64,000 nt of DNA from Ignelater luminosus. Taxonomy: Eukaryota > Arthropoda > Insecta > Coleoptera > Elateridae. The notes under the pieces are model-generated. The model saw only the letters and a program-made list of their open reading frames with translations, was not told the DNA's origin and ran no database searches. The position numbers and the translations under genes were made by a program. How positions within the stretch are numbered: the stretch's first letter is position 1; each line of letters starts with the position of its first letter. The stretch is taken from contig VTPC01000948.1 in assembly GCA_011009095.1 (NCBI GenBank), forward strand, positions 25,545-89,544. Reading direction: 5' to 3'. Positions 47,046 through 59,233 of this stretch are shown here, piece by piece.

Positions 47046-49100
47046 GTAAAAAGTAATTTTCGAATTCGTTTGCGGACAACCAGTAAATTGTAGATTTTGT
47101 AATATACGGATAATGAACAAGCGGGAAGGGTATAAAATTTCATTTTTGTCATGTTACATTAGTTTTATATTCTGAAATTGTAGCTGTGAATCTTAATAGG
47201 TTGGATGCTTATTCAGGATAGTTTTTATCTCATAATTCTATTCGGTGTTTCTAAATAAGAGCACTAAAGCAACAAAGTAAGATACAAGAAGGTTTAAGAA
47301 TTAAATCAGGAATTTTTAATGGATTGCTCGGAGACTAATTAAACAAAAAGGTTTTGAAGTAATACTGTAACAGGATGACTTCCGCTGTATGCTATAGCGT
47401 CTAATTGAATATTCCATCGAATATTACCTTTTGATTTAGCCCTTTAGGGTACACAACAGACTGGAATAACTTGAAATATGTTAATTGCAGATGTTTGTAC
47501 GTCACAAAATAAAAATATTTATAACGATCGTCTCACGTTAGTTACTTCACGTTGCTGTAACATGTTAACATGTCGTTAAGAACGGATGAATTGGTAATAA
47601 TGAGGTGGTATTTCTCAACGCCCTTGTATTCAAATCACATTTGACGGTGTAAATGTAATTATCATAATAATAGTTATTATTATCATCACTTGCAATTCAG
47701 TTATATTTTCATTCTCGTCTAACTCGTCTTGTTATAAGTATAACAATAAATATAAATGCTTATTGACGGCTTCTTCACGAATTTCGTACAGATAATCAGA
47801 TCGCTTCGAATGATTTGAACTATTTCCAACGGTTTGTGCACATAATCTTCTAATGTCGGGTCGTATTATTGTTCGCTCCAGAGGGTTTTTGTCTTCTAAA
47901 TCTTCCCTTTCGAATTATTTCGTTGTCGTCTCGCTGAACACACACACCTGCTCCCTTTCTTATTATTATTGTGTTTTATTTATTGTAAGAAAAATTAGCC
48001 AATGCAACTTTTTTATTTGAAAAGATTTTTTATAACGAGTGAAAAATATCACTTTTTGTAACTTCCACGTTTAACAATTTCCATACGAACATATATTTAC
48101 CATTCTTTCGATTTTTCGAATATTGTTTTACGCTGGAGCATGGCAATATATCAGAATATAGAGAAATATTTGTTCGAACAGGTATTTGATTTAGTTGGTG
48201 AAAGAGTCATAGAACGTCGTCGGAATTGAAATTGCGCACAAGAATGACAAGAATTCCGGTAGTCGAATCGTTATGCGATATTCGATATCGCAGGTATCGG
48301 TTTTATGGCGTTTTTAAGCAAATCTCTGCCTGAATATACACTTTTTAATGTGAAAAATGGTACTGCATTTAGTAAATGAATTATTTACTGTCTAAAATAT
48401 AACCTTACTACCAAAACACCGCCAGTTTTTAATGTTTCAATTAAGAAATTCTTGGAAGCCTTTCGTTCTTCATCATGCGTGACAAGCTTTTGAGTTCGTT
48501 TTTCTTTAAAAGTAATCTTAATGAAATTTTCTACAATTTACAGTATAATTCTGTAATAAGAGTTAGCAGTTAGTTTAGTTGCTTCTTTATCATTATAGAA
48601 TATTAAATTATGTAAAAAACATGGCTGTGCTGTTTTATGTTTTAATTAAGCAACATAAAAACACATAGCTTTGTGTTTTAAATTAGATGACTTGAGTATT
48701 ATACAAAAATGCAGTAACTAATTAACCTTAGTAGTGAATGATTAATATCGAATTAAACAAAAAATGCGTATAAAACCGTCATAATCAATCTTACATTAAT
48801 TAAAGAACAGTGATCGAGTGGCTACAAAGTCATAACAACACTTATACAAAAAGCTAACACAATTTAAAAATACGTAACAGTCAACATTGTTTTAAAAATA
48901 CTAAAATTAGATAATACCCCAACAGAATCCATCAGAGAAATATTTCTGACTTACCTATAAGCACACCGATGTACTTCCAGTACATAAAAATCATACAGAC
49001 TTACCGCACCATTATAATGGAATTTCCCACAAAAATTTTTTATTTTTCAAATTTATTGCTAGTAACTATGTTGTAGAAATTATTGATAGTAGTCTAAAAT
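47046..49100. other. AT-rich spacer or intron
   Basis: No gene recognised. It contains a 14-bp perfect palindrome (47560-47573) and TAATAA/TTATTA-rich tracts around 47650-47690. Confidence 0.4.
47560..47573. repeat. 14-bp perfect palindrome
   Basis: ACATGTTAACATGT reads the same on both strands. It could bind a dimeric factor. No neighbouring gene start is known. Confidence 0.4.
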
Positions 49101-49125
49101 ACTTTATTTTCTTTTCAGGTAAGTC
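49100..49125 (+). promoter_or_regulatory. Candidate recursive (ratchet) splice site 2
   Basis: TTTATTTTCTTTTCAG is joined directly to GTAAGT at 49118|49119: a near-ideal insect 3' splice site fused to a consensus 5' splice site. This is the consensus of recursive splice sites that remove long introns stepwise with no exon left. A second donor, CAAC|GTGAGT, lies 47 nt downstream at 49165/49166, so an optional small exon 49119-49165 could be defined first, as described for RS-exons. It needs a plus-strand host intron, for which the exons at 31231 and 58759 are candidates. Confidence 0.5.
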
Positions 49126-49165
49126 TACACTCAGCCAACTTCATGAGATATATACCAGAATCAAC
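49119..49165 (+). other. Possible RS-exon (47 nt)
   Basis: Bounded by the 49118 acceptor and the GTGAGT donor at 49166. Any inclusion with a preceding phase-2 exon would meet TAA immediately, which suits a poison or non-retained RS-exon rather than a coding exon. Confidence 0.25.
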
Positions 49166-51549
49166 GTGAGTAAGCAACATCGTCCTTTCGATTTCCAAAG
49201 CTGGTCTATTTCTCAACTTCTATAAACATTAGCGTCATCTCATAGGTAAATTACATCGAGCCTGGATCTACCAATATCCCAATAAATACCAATCACACCT
49301 AATTGAATAGAAGATTTTTCCTATAGCAGTTACGTCTTTCTGTGGAAAAATGCGAGATCAACATCCAATATCTATGGTATCTTAAATGAAAATTTTGGCT
49401 TAATTGGGAAACATTTTGGTTTGGATATCTATTACAGAAAACTTTACCTTAGCTTTAGTTTCAATGTTAGTTATTTGTTTCAAAAAGATGATATTATTAC
49501 AAAATAAAAACTGACAGGTCAGATATCAAAATTAAAAAAATCTATCAATATATTGCAAAAAGAATCTTTTTCCTTAAAATTGAAGTAGATAGGAGTAATT
49601 TGATGACACTTTGCAGTGCATCTACATTGGAAGAACTGTATTTGTATTATTGTTTAAAAAAACTGAAAGGAAGCCAAAACCATGCAACTTGGCCAAATTA
49701 GAAAGTTGTTGTTAGACATCTGTTGTACGTGATGGTTTTACTATTTAACCCAAGGATTTCAATCTTCACTTGTGTATGTTGCAAAATAAATAAGACAGAT
49801 ATTTTAAGAAGCTACGCAAAATAAATTGAAAAGGACTTCAAATCGAAAACAAAAAGGGATCAATTCAATCCAGTTCACGTCTTCTCAATCCTTTTTCTCT
49901 TGAGGAGCAGCTTGGGAATGTTTTTGTTTACGAACAACTCTAGAATCTGGCATGACCTAAAAACCTTTCTGTTCGTCTTTCTGCTAAATCAAAAAAAAAA
50001 CTAGGAAACCCAATTAAGGATGATAAACCGAAAAACCAGTTTTTTGGTAACGTGCTTGAAGAATGTATCAGTCAACTTCAAACTTCTAACTGTTAACGTT
50101 TCGAAACCAAGCAAATTAAAGATAAACTTGATCAAAACTTTATGAAAGTGTTGTTAAGAATAAATACAGTTGACTAACTAGAAAAGCCCAAGTTGTTCAA
50201 AAAAAATCAAGTAGCTCAAAGAACTTGTTTAATTCTAAGTGGTTAGCAGAAAACGTATGATCTGTTTTATCGTTTTAATAACTTCTGTTTTTATGGGTTT
50301 TGCATAATATATCACAGATGATTTACCTGAATGGAGAACCGGAGTGACCATGGTGTGCCAAAACTTTAAAGGAAAATCCATTTCGATAAATCCTTAACTA
50401 GGAATTTTATATCCAAAGTAAGGAATTATCCAAAAATTAATTGACTTAATGTTTTGAAGTACTTGGATATAACCTAAAGGTAAAACAAAATCAAATAGAG
50501 GAGACTTCTAGTGCTGGGCTTGCTAAACGTTTAAAGGATTTGTTTGTGTTCTCTTTTGACGCAGCAAAGTCTGTCTTGAATCTACCTTTTGTACTTCTGC
50601 AATTTTTAAATCCTTACCAACAAAGTTACTTTATTCAAGAGCGATTATAGTGAGCTGTTCGACCTAATTAAGTTTTCTATGCACCATGATTTGCTTCAGC
50701 TTTGCTTGTCTATTGTTCCATCACATGGAATGATCGTCCTGGTTTGTTCATTCTGATTCGATGCATCTTAATAATTTGGCAATGCACATTCAAACATCTT
50801 GAGTTTTTCTGTCTTGAAAATTCCAGCGATATATCCATGGAGCTTGAAACTAAGTAAGTAAACCAAAACTCGTATGACGGTTATTGTACAATTTGATTCA
50901 TTTTTACGTAGATTATATATGAAAACAATAATCAATGTCGACTTACCACAGCTTTGGAAATACTATCGAATTTAATCAAACCATTGGGGTAGGTTCTGGA
51001 ATAAGCAGTTTAAACCCTTGATTATTTTGTTAGATCTGAAACAAGGTCAGAATGCGCCTGAAGGCATATAAGGATAAATGATATTGAACTTTGGAAGAAA
51101 TATTCAGAACCCAAAATGTTCTGGAAATTCATGCTAACACTTTTGCTCAATAAGCAAAAACTATAATGCAATGAAGTATTGCGTCAGTCAACCATGCTGA
51201 CACTACCATATTAAACTAAGGGTTTTGCTTTACCAAAGAATGAAGCTTATGTACATCTACTAAGTGTGTTGTATTATGACATGAAAACGAACTGAGTTTA
51301 AAGCGTCTTGTTAAGAAGAAGAAGAAGCTGTTTACTATCATTCAAGAACAAGTTGTCTCATGATAAAATGCATTGCAAAAAAATATCAGGTTGATCTACT
51401 TCTCTTAAACAATCTATATCTCACCAGTGAAAAGATTCGATTATGACAGGAACTGTTGCAGCAATTTATTTGTGTCGAGTTCTTCTTTCTTTTCCTACGG
51501 TGCTCTACTATCAAAATTCATTTCATTTAAGCATTACATCCAAAATATA
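49166..51549. other. Spacer or intron, worn repeat-like sequence
   Basis: Less AT-rich in parts (49700-51400), with some interrupted open runs on the plus strand (for example about 50454-50650, around GLAKRLKDLFVFSFDAA). No known domain could be named. Confidence 0.35.
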
Positions 51550-52564
51550 CAGGGTGATTCCGAAATAAAGGGTATCCTTTTAATAGGTGATAAGTGAGGC
51601 TAAAGGAAGACAAAAAATGAAAAAACGAAGTGGATTCGTTAAAGTTGAAAATTTTGACAATTTTCCTAAATATTAAAAACTGAAGCCGTCTCTGGTTAGA
51701 AAAAGAAAAGTGTTTCTTGTATTGTCGTCTTAAAAAGTGAAAGTTAAGGAGATTTACGGTGTTTCTAAACCCTTGTAGTGCAAGAACTAAAATTTACCAG
51801 ACATGCCTATTTTCTTGAAACTAATAGTGCAGCTGTAGTAGCACAATGAACAATAAATGCCATCATAAGCTACCCCCTGGACATTTTACAACTTTCTCTT
51901 CTTAAATCTGAAGTATGTTTAACATGCAGGGTTGTTGAAATTCGTTAAAACAGTAAAAAAATAATAACAAAATTTATGTTACGAACAATTAGACTCCAGT
52001 CTCACAAGCAACATTTTAATCTCTTATTATTATTTAGTCACATGAATAGGAAACATTTTAAATGGCAATGGATTACACATACTACTTGAATGAAACATAC
52101 GTATGGAAGGTACTACTTACTATCTCCTCTGTATTTAATTCAATTTAATAAATTTAACCAATTTTTATTTATGTAGCATAATGCTTATTGAAGTTTTTGG
52201 TTTTTCGGAAGTTAACAGAAAAAAATCACCAACAGTAAAATTTTAATATTTTTCCGTTTGCAGATTAAAAAGTAAAAGTTCCTACTGGTTATTTATGGCA
52301 TTGTAGAAACCAGATAAACTATTATACCCCTCACATAAATAGCAAGAACTACCTGCCAATGACAAGGACAGTCAGTCAACCCCTATCGATTTTTGCTTAA
52401 GTAAAAGTATGAGAGCAGGACCGACTTGGCGTAGCGATTAAACTTCAATCGCATTTTTCTCGGAAACTATGCAATTTTTACCTACCGTTTTTTATCGCAA
52501 ATGTATGTACTATCACACTGCTATCCACCTTTAAGAGGATACCTTTTATTTCGGAATCACCCTG
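51550..52564. mobile_element. Non-autonomous DNA transposon, 1015 bp, with about 43-bp inverted ends
   Basis: The left end CAGGGTGATTCCGAAATAAA (51550-51569) is repeated in inverse at the right end (52545-52564). Similarity continues to about 51592 and 52521, with a few mismatches and one-base gaps. The element is flanked by TATA on both sides (51546-51549 and 52565-52568), consistent with a TA or TATA target duplication. No transposase frame is present inside, so it depends on a related element. The CAGGGTG start with TA targets suggests a Tc1/mariner-like or similar family, but the superfamily is not certain. Confidence 0.8.
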
Positions 52565-54587
52565 TATAGTCGCTCAATATCAAGTTTTCTCCAATCATCA
52601 GCTTCAAACAAATATGCTACTGGGTTAAAAACAAATGAGGCAAAATGACGAATTTTCTTATGTGATCAATTTGTCATTCAATGACAGCTTACTAACAAAA
52701 GAGATAATATTTCACAAGTGCAAACTTTCTACCAGTTTTGAAAAGAACATCCGATAATATTAGTATCGTATCTAGAATCTACTAACGACTTTTCTTCTTC
52801 AATGTGTGGAATATCAAGTAACTATTATCAGCAGAGCAGTTTATCAATGTATATAAAGTCTGTTCTGATGTAAAACCACTGCAGTTGAGACACTTTAAAA
52901 AATTAATAAAAAAAATTTTCATGTAAATGAAGGTCGTTAAAAATCGACAAAGTTCTTAAAAGCTTTCATAAGCGTTCGGGTATCTTATTACAAGTGGAGT
53001 ATTTTTAGATACAAAGCAAATCAAGTTTAATTATCTTAATAAAACAAAATGGCTTTATTTCATTTATCTTTGAACGTCAATTTTCTAAAATGACAATAAT
53101 CTGCTGAAATAATAAATTGTATTTCGCTATAAATAGAATGCAATATTCTAGAAACATCTTGCAGAAAATATAAACTGAAGTGGATAGACAGAATTTGTAC
53201 CCATTGATAAGGAATTTAATGGTACAGAAACTAATGCATAAAGTATCACTGATCATGCTATTTGTTAATTAAACGGGTGAATGTAATTAATTCCGGAGCA
53301 AAGCGTTCACCAGTTAACCTTAATTAACCGAACTTTAGTTTCTTGTCAAAGTCGCCCGTTTAAATGATAGTCTTTCGCGTCAGTTTAATTGTGTGTTGTT
53401 TCTTTGACGAAAGAACACTCTTACGGATCAGATCTTTATTGATTGCTTTGTGAGCTTAAGACGGTCGGATTCCGTTTTGGCACGACTTTTTGTTTCTTTC
53501 TCTTTCTGGATCGCGTGGCTTTAATATTAGAAGTTTGCTCAGTTCAATTCGACCGGCAATGGAGATATCATTAATCATAATTCTGATGGAGACAAAAAGC
53601 ACTTTATCAATTTTACCGAACAAAGCCAAAGCACTGCCTTTCGGGCAACCCTCGGCAACGACCTCCCAATAAAAACATTATACCGACGCAGATTCGCTGT
53701 CAAGCCGTTACTAAATAATATTTATATGCAGGCTGCGCTATGCTGCAACACGGTTTGAATAAATTATCAGTGCTCATCCTGAAAATGCATGCGCTAGGTT
53801 CGTGAATCTATTCGTTTATTGGCTTTCTTCTACCATGACCTAGTGAAGGGTATCCCTAAAATTTTCACATACACGTATAAGATGAATTCGGGAGAGTATA
53901 CTATTTTACATAAAGTAATTTCTCCAGGTTGCAATAAAGAAAGGGTTAAGTGCGTGTTTTTATTGCAATCTGTGTTGTACCGCGCTATAAAATACAATGT
54001 TTATGGTAGTTGTATAAATACAAAAATAAGGAATCCCGTGCACTTCGTGTAATATAATTGTTTTGCTCGAAACTCTCATAATTGTTCCCAAAACACATTT
54101 TCCTGACTAATTTATTGGTTAACAATGGTTAGAAATTAGGTCAATATGTTCTGTATATTTATGCGCGGTGTCTTTATAATCGGCGTAAATTTAGAGCATC
54201 CAATCTTGAGTTTCCCTGACTATGATCCTCGGAGGCTTGGGGTTACGCCGATTAATTCGAGGCGCCCCTAAAGGATCCACCAAAATAATATTTCATCCGT
54301 CCGACCGATGCGATGTTGGAGGAATAAACGGAGTCGATATGTTATCCACTTCGCGAATTTCACGATTAGTCTCAGTATCTCTGATTATATTTACAATTTG
54401 TAAGAAGATTTATCATTTTTTTTCTTTGCTTGTAAATGGAAAGATTAGCGAGGTTAATGAATAATATTAATGCCCTTGCTCTTTCGAGCAACATTCAGTA
54501 ATTGCGGAGTGTTTTTGGCTTATTCATTAAATCAACGAGTCCCTGTGGCAGAGCGCACTCCTTCCTGCTGTAGTATTTCAGGCCAAA
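52565..54587. other. Spacer with moderately GC-rich islands
   Basis: Islands at 53270-53700 and 54180-54480 include short plus-strand frames (53490-53672, 53819-54052, 54222-54464) without recognisable domains. If the minus-strand exon at 54588 is real, its 3' UTR lies here. AATAAA-type signals on the minus strand are present, for example at about 54112. Confidence 0.35.
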
Positions 54588-54716
54588 CTAATCGATGTGT
54601 ATATCCGGTTGCTGCTCCTGGTTGGTATCTTTCTTGGTCTCTTTAGCTTCCGTTCGCGGGGCGGATTTTGTGGATCCTCCGTGAATCTGTCGTTGCAGCT
54701 TACATAAATCATCCTT
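54588..54716 (-). CDS. Candidate terminal exon of an unidentified minus-strand gene
   Basis: On the minus strand a pyrimidine-rich tract ending TTTAGCTTCAG precedes 129 nt: 42 codons in phase 0 plus TAG at 54588-54590. The peptide starts KDDLCKLQRQIHGGSTKSA and ends KKDTNQEQQPDIHID, a hydrophilic Lys/Glu/Gln-rich tail like many disordered C termini. The segment is markedly GC-richer than its flanks. A tandem acceptor six bases upstream would add Leu-Gln without changing frame. The exactly antisense frame on the plus strand is also open with its own acceptor (TAGTATTTCAG at 54581) and reads AKLIDVYIRLLLLVG. Leu-rich antisense of a Lys/Glu/Gln-rich exon is the expected shadow, so the minus strand is preferred. 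The protein is not recognised and no upstream partner exon was confirmed. Confidence 0.45.
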   Translation of the reverse strand, partial: KDDLCKLQRQIHGGSTKSAPRTEAKETKKDTNQEQQPDIHID

Positions 54717-57700
54717 CTGAAGCTAAAGAAATTCGGCAGAAACTCTGTTTTATGACAAAATAGGCCAAAAGGTTATATATTATGAAATTTTAGATTTATT
54801 AATGTCTGTTTAGATTTTCTTGAAAGTCGAGGAAACAGATTTTCTGTTGCATATTCTTCTTTTTCTTAATTTCTGAACGAGTTGAACGATTTGTTTAAAC
54901 GTATCAAGGTACGAATTTATTTTATATACCTAAGTAAATCGTCATCGTGTGAGGTAAAATTGTAAAAGAAAACACAATTTTCTAAACAAATATTGCATAC
55001 GTATACTTATCTAGCGGTCCTAAAACAACAAAGGCCTGTAAAACTAACATGCCAGGTAAGATATAACAAGCTGCAGTGTCCGATACGGGTATCAGTTTAA
55101 ACATTCTGATATCACCTTAGGCACGTACAACCTTTAAGAGGGCACTTCAGTTCTAACACAATACTCGCGGGACGCATACAGTCTAAGAGCCACAAAGAAC
55201 CAAAAGATATGAGGTCCGGTCCGGGATAATGGGGGTGCGAGCGATATCCCGGAAAATTGGGCGCCCTTTGTCCGTTTTGGAAAATTCAAATCGCTAGATG
55301 CGAATCGTAATGGGGTGGATTTCCTGCATACGCCTCGGTTTTTATAACAGAAATTGGCGAAATGTGTGTCAGCTGCTCGTTGTAGGATTACAAATATGTC
55401 GTGCGTGTCCACGAATTTTATTATAAGATCGATGGAAGAATTCGGGCACGGAATTAATCCTTCTTTAAGCCGAATACACGAGTTTTGTGGTTGGTTCTAT
55501 GTTTTATATTCTAGTAAAAACTAACTTACCTGCCCTGTGGCAATTTGTTTCGAGTTATATTTGATATAGAGCGAAGTGAAAAATTGTTAATGTAATTTCG
55601 TAGACAGAAATAATTTCATAAAGCTAATGACTGAAAACTGCAATTAATAACACGAATAAAGGACATTTAGGCTTAAAAAGCACGCGTGACAGTAAAATAT
55701 AGCGTTTAAATTAGTGCCGCCGTACAAATATAAACCCCCACATATCCTACATTTGCATGTGATAATAAAAAACAAAATAAAAATACGTCTATTAGTTCTG
55801 TATGTTGGTAATTAACATTCAAACGTTATAAATTATTGGTGTAATTAAAAATTTGCATTTCTCTTCAATGGAAACATTAATATTTGTCACGGCTTTTGCT
55901 TCGTTATTTTTTCTTCTTTTAATTTTTTTGTTCCTTGCTTAACATTTACAAATTTGACAAATACAGAGTATTACGTGGGTTACATGAAAATGGATGATAA
56001 TATTGTATTATCTAGCCAAAAAAAGAATTACAAAACGAATTACATCTGCTTGTATTATTTTAACGATCGTACAATATTCCTTAATTTAGCAAAAAGGACC
56101 CGAAGAGAAAAGAATCATTAATCATCAAACCAAAACTATTATAGTCTTTTTATGATAAAGTTTTTTAATGCTATCTTTTGTAGGAGATAATTTTACATCA
56201 TTACCTGGATAAACTTTCGACTTAAATATTTTACTATGAATTTTCTGTAACAATTGCGTGATGCAGGTGGTTCAGTTCCTTAAGCATATTATTACAATGA
56301 TAAGTTTAGTCAAGAAGGCTTGGTGTGCCAATGTGTTCCTATTCTTGGTTAATAGGATCATTATAAGCCATCCATGACTCGAAACAGATGCCGTTAAAAA
56401 ATAAAAGAAAAGCAATTTGTAAATGGTAAATTAGATAATTTGTTGTATGTTTAGTTTGAAATAGTTTTGCACCATTTCAGCTCTTTTTAATTTGAAGTGT
56501 CCAACTTTTTGTAACTTTAGTTCGTTGTTCTATTATGTAATATTTAGTAGATTCTTAAAATAGTTAGTTTTAGAAATTTCATAAAACTATCATCTTCTAA
56601 TTTATAATAATAATAACTAGTACTGCGAGTGTAAACCGGGTCCATCAACCTAAACCACATTTTTTTAAGTATCCTGATATATCATTGCAAATTTTGGGTT
56701 TGATTATGTTAAATAGTTACTGAAAGAAACTTGAAGCAAATGCTAATTACAAATTCCTTATTCATTCAATCAGCTTCTACCCTCTAATTTTTGCTTTATA
56801 TATGGCCTATTCCACATAGTTCTAGATTTTCTTTCACTGGTTTGGTATAGCCGTACCAGATTAATTGCTTTGATTAGATTTCTCCTGTTTACTGTTCTAT
56901 TATATCTCACAAGCTTAAGGTGCTTCATCTATTGGTTTATACATTATTCGTTATTATCTGACCAGAGAGTTGAAAGGCTTAGTTTTATTTCAGGAATAAC
57001 AATATTCTAGAATCGTCCATGAGTGGATATTCAGGCTCCAGCATTCCCAAATAAATTTGATGTGGTCCACGTTTCTAGCAAAATTTGAAAGGAGTTCATT
57101 CGGACTGCATGGTACTATATAGTTGACTCATCCCAAAAGATTCAATAGATTAGCAAAACCTACAACTACTAATCTGAGAAATCTTCCTTAACTAACTTAA
57201 AAATCGGGTGTGCGCGTCTGAGTTTTTACGTTAATTAAAAGTATGGCCCTTATGGTACCATCTGTCAAAACTGACAAATTAAAGATTTTAGACTTCTTCG
57301 ACCTACAACAATTTCAATTCAGAGAACATCGATGCGGCACTGCTAAAAAGCTTGTGTGTATCATCATTCGAGAGAAGACTACCAGAAAATGAAAAATTAC
57401 AACTTATAAGTACTGCGTTGTATTTTGTCGCATTCTTATGGTCGACTCATCTGTTAGCTCAGTGGATCACGAGTTCGAGTTGCCACAAGATTAACTAAAT
57501 TTGAAAAAGAGAGTAAAATCTTGACGACATTGTAAGTACGTACGTATGATTGCACTAACGGGCTATCTTATGGATATTGCAAGTGTTGCATTTGTACACT
57601 TGATCAAAATTGTACATGATTTGTTAAGAACGATTTAAGGTTTCCAGGGATCTACAATTTACGATATTCGACTTTTGATATACTAATTAAATGATAAAAC

Positions 57701-58660
57701 AAATTGTATTATGAGATTTATTAGAAATAAAATAATCTGTGTTGTGATGGTTAAAGATTTGAAAGAGCATCTAGATGATCGTTGGACGCTTGTCTAAAAC
57801 GTGGAATTGTAAACATTCTTTGTGATCAGAATATTTGTTTCGAATATCTATAGGGTCATAGCGGAATACGGACAAGGAACACCTTGTTTAAATTTGCCGA
57901 AAAGTTATCCAGAAGATTTTGTACTTCCCATGGGACTGTAAGAAAAGAAATGCAAAATGCAGTGTAAGATATCTTAAAAGACATAAATGTCCAAATACTG
58001 TTTTGACCAGATTTGGTTTCTTGCCCCCAAATGAAAACTACTTGAAACTGATTAGAAGCTAGCGTACCAAAGCGTGACATTCCCCAAAATGTACCACAAG
58101 CGCAAGATTGAGGAGTTTTGGGGATGGTTGAGGAAGAAATTTTGAAGATGAAGTATATTCAAGAAGATCCACGAAATTGATGTACGTATCGTCCAAAACT
58201 TCATGCGACACATTATAAGGAAGTTGCGTGCTATCGAAGACATCAAGTCTTATCAAGCCTTTAAATATTGTTTTGGTAGTTTGTAATATAAAGACAATTT
58301 TCTTTGTTTCCGTATCAAAAGATGATGTAAACATTAACCACCGTACCTTCAATACTACTACCTTCTGTAGTATTTGGAGAGTAAATAAGTAAAATATTGA
58401 CACGATTACCATTTAAATAAATTCGATGAGTGACTATGAAAAATGAAAGTAAGAAAAAATTTATAATCACTCATAAAAATTTCAAAATTAGGTATTGGAT
58501 GTATAAGGCTCATGTGGTGAGAAATTTGGAAGCGTTGAAATTAGTGTGTACGGCGCGGATCAGTGTTACCGAATAATCTTAAGGTTTGACGTTCGGTTCC
58601 CTTGGTTCATGGAGAGAAGATTGATTTGTTTACTGTTCAGCCGTTTGCATGCGTTTTAAT
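54717..58660. other. Spacer or intron, no recognised gene
   Basis: A GC-rich island at 55130-55430 is open on both strands in places. A good minus-strand donor (GGGCAG|GTAAGT, at 55529) has no convincing open exon before it. The stretch 56900-58420 looks like worn repeat with minus-strand frames (57856-58412), but no family motif was read. Confidence 0.35.
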
Positions 58661-58786
58661 ATGGGCTCTTCTGGGACCGATCCTTTCACAGTGCCGTCGA
58701 AGTGGAATCTAAATTTCGTTATGGACGACGATTTTGAAAGCTTTCACATTCCTTTCAGTTGTATATGCCAACGGCACATGCACTAA
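58661..58786 (+). CDS. Small open frame, 41 codons, unrecognised
   Basis: ATG 58661 reads MGSSGTDPFTVPSKWNLNF then VMDDDFESF and ends at TAA 58784-58786. It sits in a GC-richer island. The composition is protein-like but very short. Its 3' part overlaps a good acceptor (CATTCCTTTCAG at 58758), so the two readings compete. Confidence 0.15.
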   Translation: MGSSGTDPFTVPSKWNLNFVMDDDFESFHIPFSCICQRHMH

Positions 58787-58905
58787 TATTATATGTCCCA
58801 TTTGTTGTCTCAATATTTTGTGAGTTTCGAAGAATTTTTTCTTCATTTTATGCGGAGCCGCTGACATTAGCTGACATTGACCCTATTAGCCGTAATAGTA
58901 ATTAA
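58759..58905 (+). CDS. Candidate terminal exon of a plus-strand gene
   Basis: The acceptor CTTTCACATTCCTTTCAG is followed by 48 open codons in phase 0 and TAA at 58903-58905. The peptide begins LYMPTAHALILYVPFVVSIF, a likely hydrophobic segment, then CEFRRIFSSF and a polar end DPISRNSN. Phase 0 is compatible with the exon at 31231-31334, and the intron between them would contain both ratchet-like sites. A frame of 48 codons can arise by chance here, so this is a weak call. Confidence 0.25.
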   Translation: MYMPTAHALILYVPFVVSIFCEFRRIFSSFYAEPLTLADIDPISRNSN

Positions 58906-59233
58906 ACAGTTCAATCATTATCTAGCCTAAAAAAACAGTGGACAGTTATCACACTTATTTCATATGGGATAAGAGTTATTAAGTTCTGAGCCCTACTGCT
59001 TATTAAAACTCAGTTTACAACCATCTGACTTAATCCATTCATTTATATAGTACTTTAATGGAATCTAGCAAAGTTGTTGCTTGCAGGGTTTACTCGTCAA
59101 CGTTAATTTCTACGTGTTGTTGTGCCGAGTATATTAGAATCAATACCGCTTGCACCTAACGTTAGAAGCTTTTTAATGAGAAACTTTGTCGGCTCGTAAA
59201 ACTTAAGACATCAGAAAATTCAACGGGTAATGA
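58906..59233. other. AT-rich spacer
   Basis: Nothing recognised between the candidate exon and the minisatellite. Confidence 0.4.

Noticed and set aside
55529..55650. Minus-strand donor GGGCAG|GTAAGT as partner of the 54588 exon
   Set aside because: No frame before it is both open to an acceptor and in phase 0.
57452..57485. tRNA-like TTAGCTCAGTGG followed by GAGTTCGAGTT
   Set aside because: A-box and B-box-like words are only about 10 bases apart, too close for a tRNA, and no cloverleaf can be drawn.
58059..58412. 117-codon minus-strand frame
   Set aside because: No recognisable domain, hydrophobic and low-complexity composition, and overlapping frames in the same area; looks like worn repeat.
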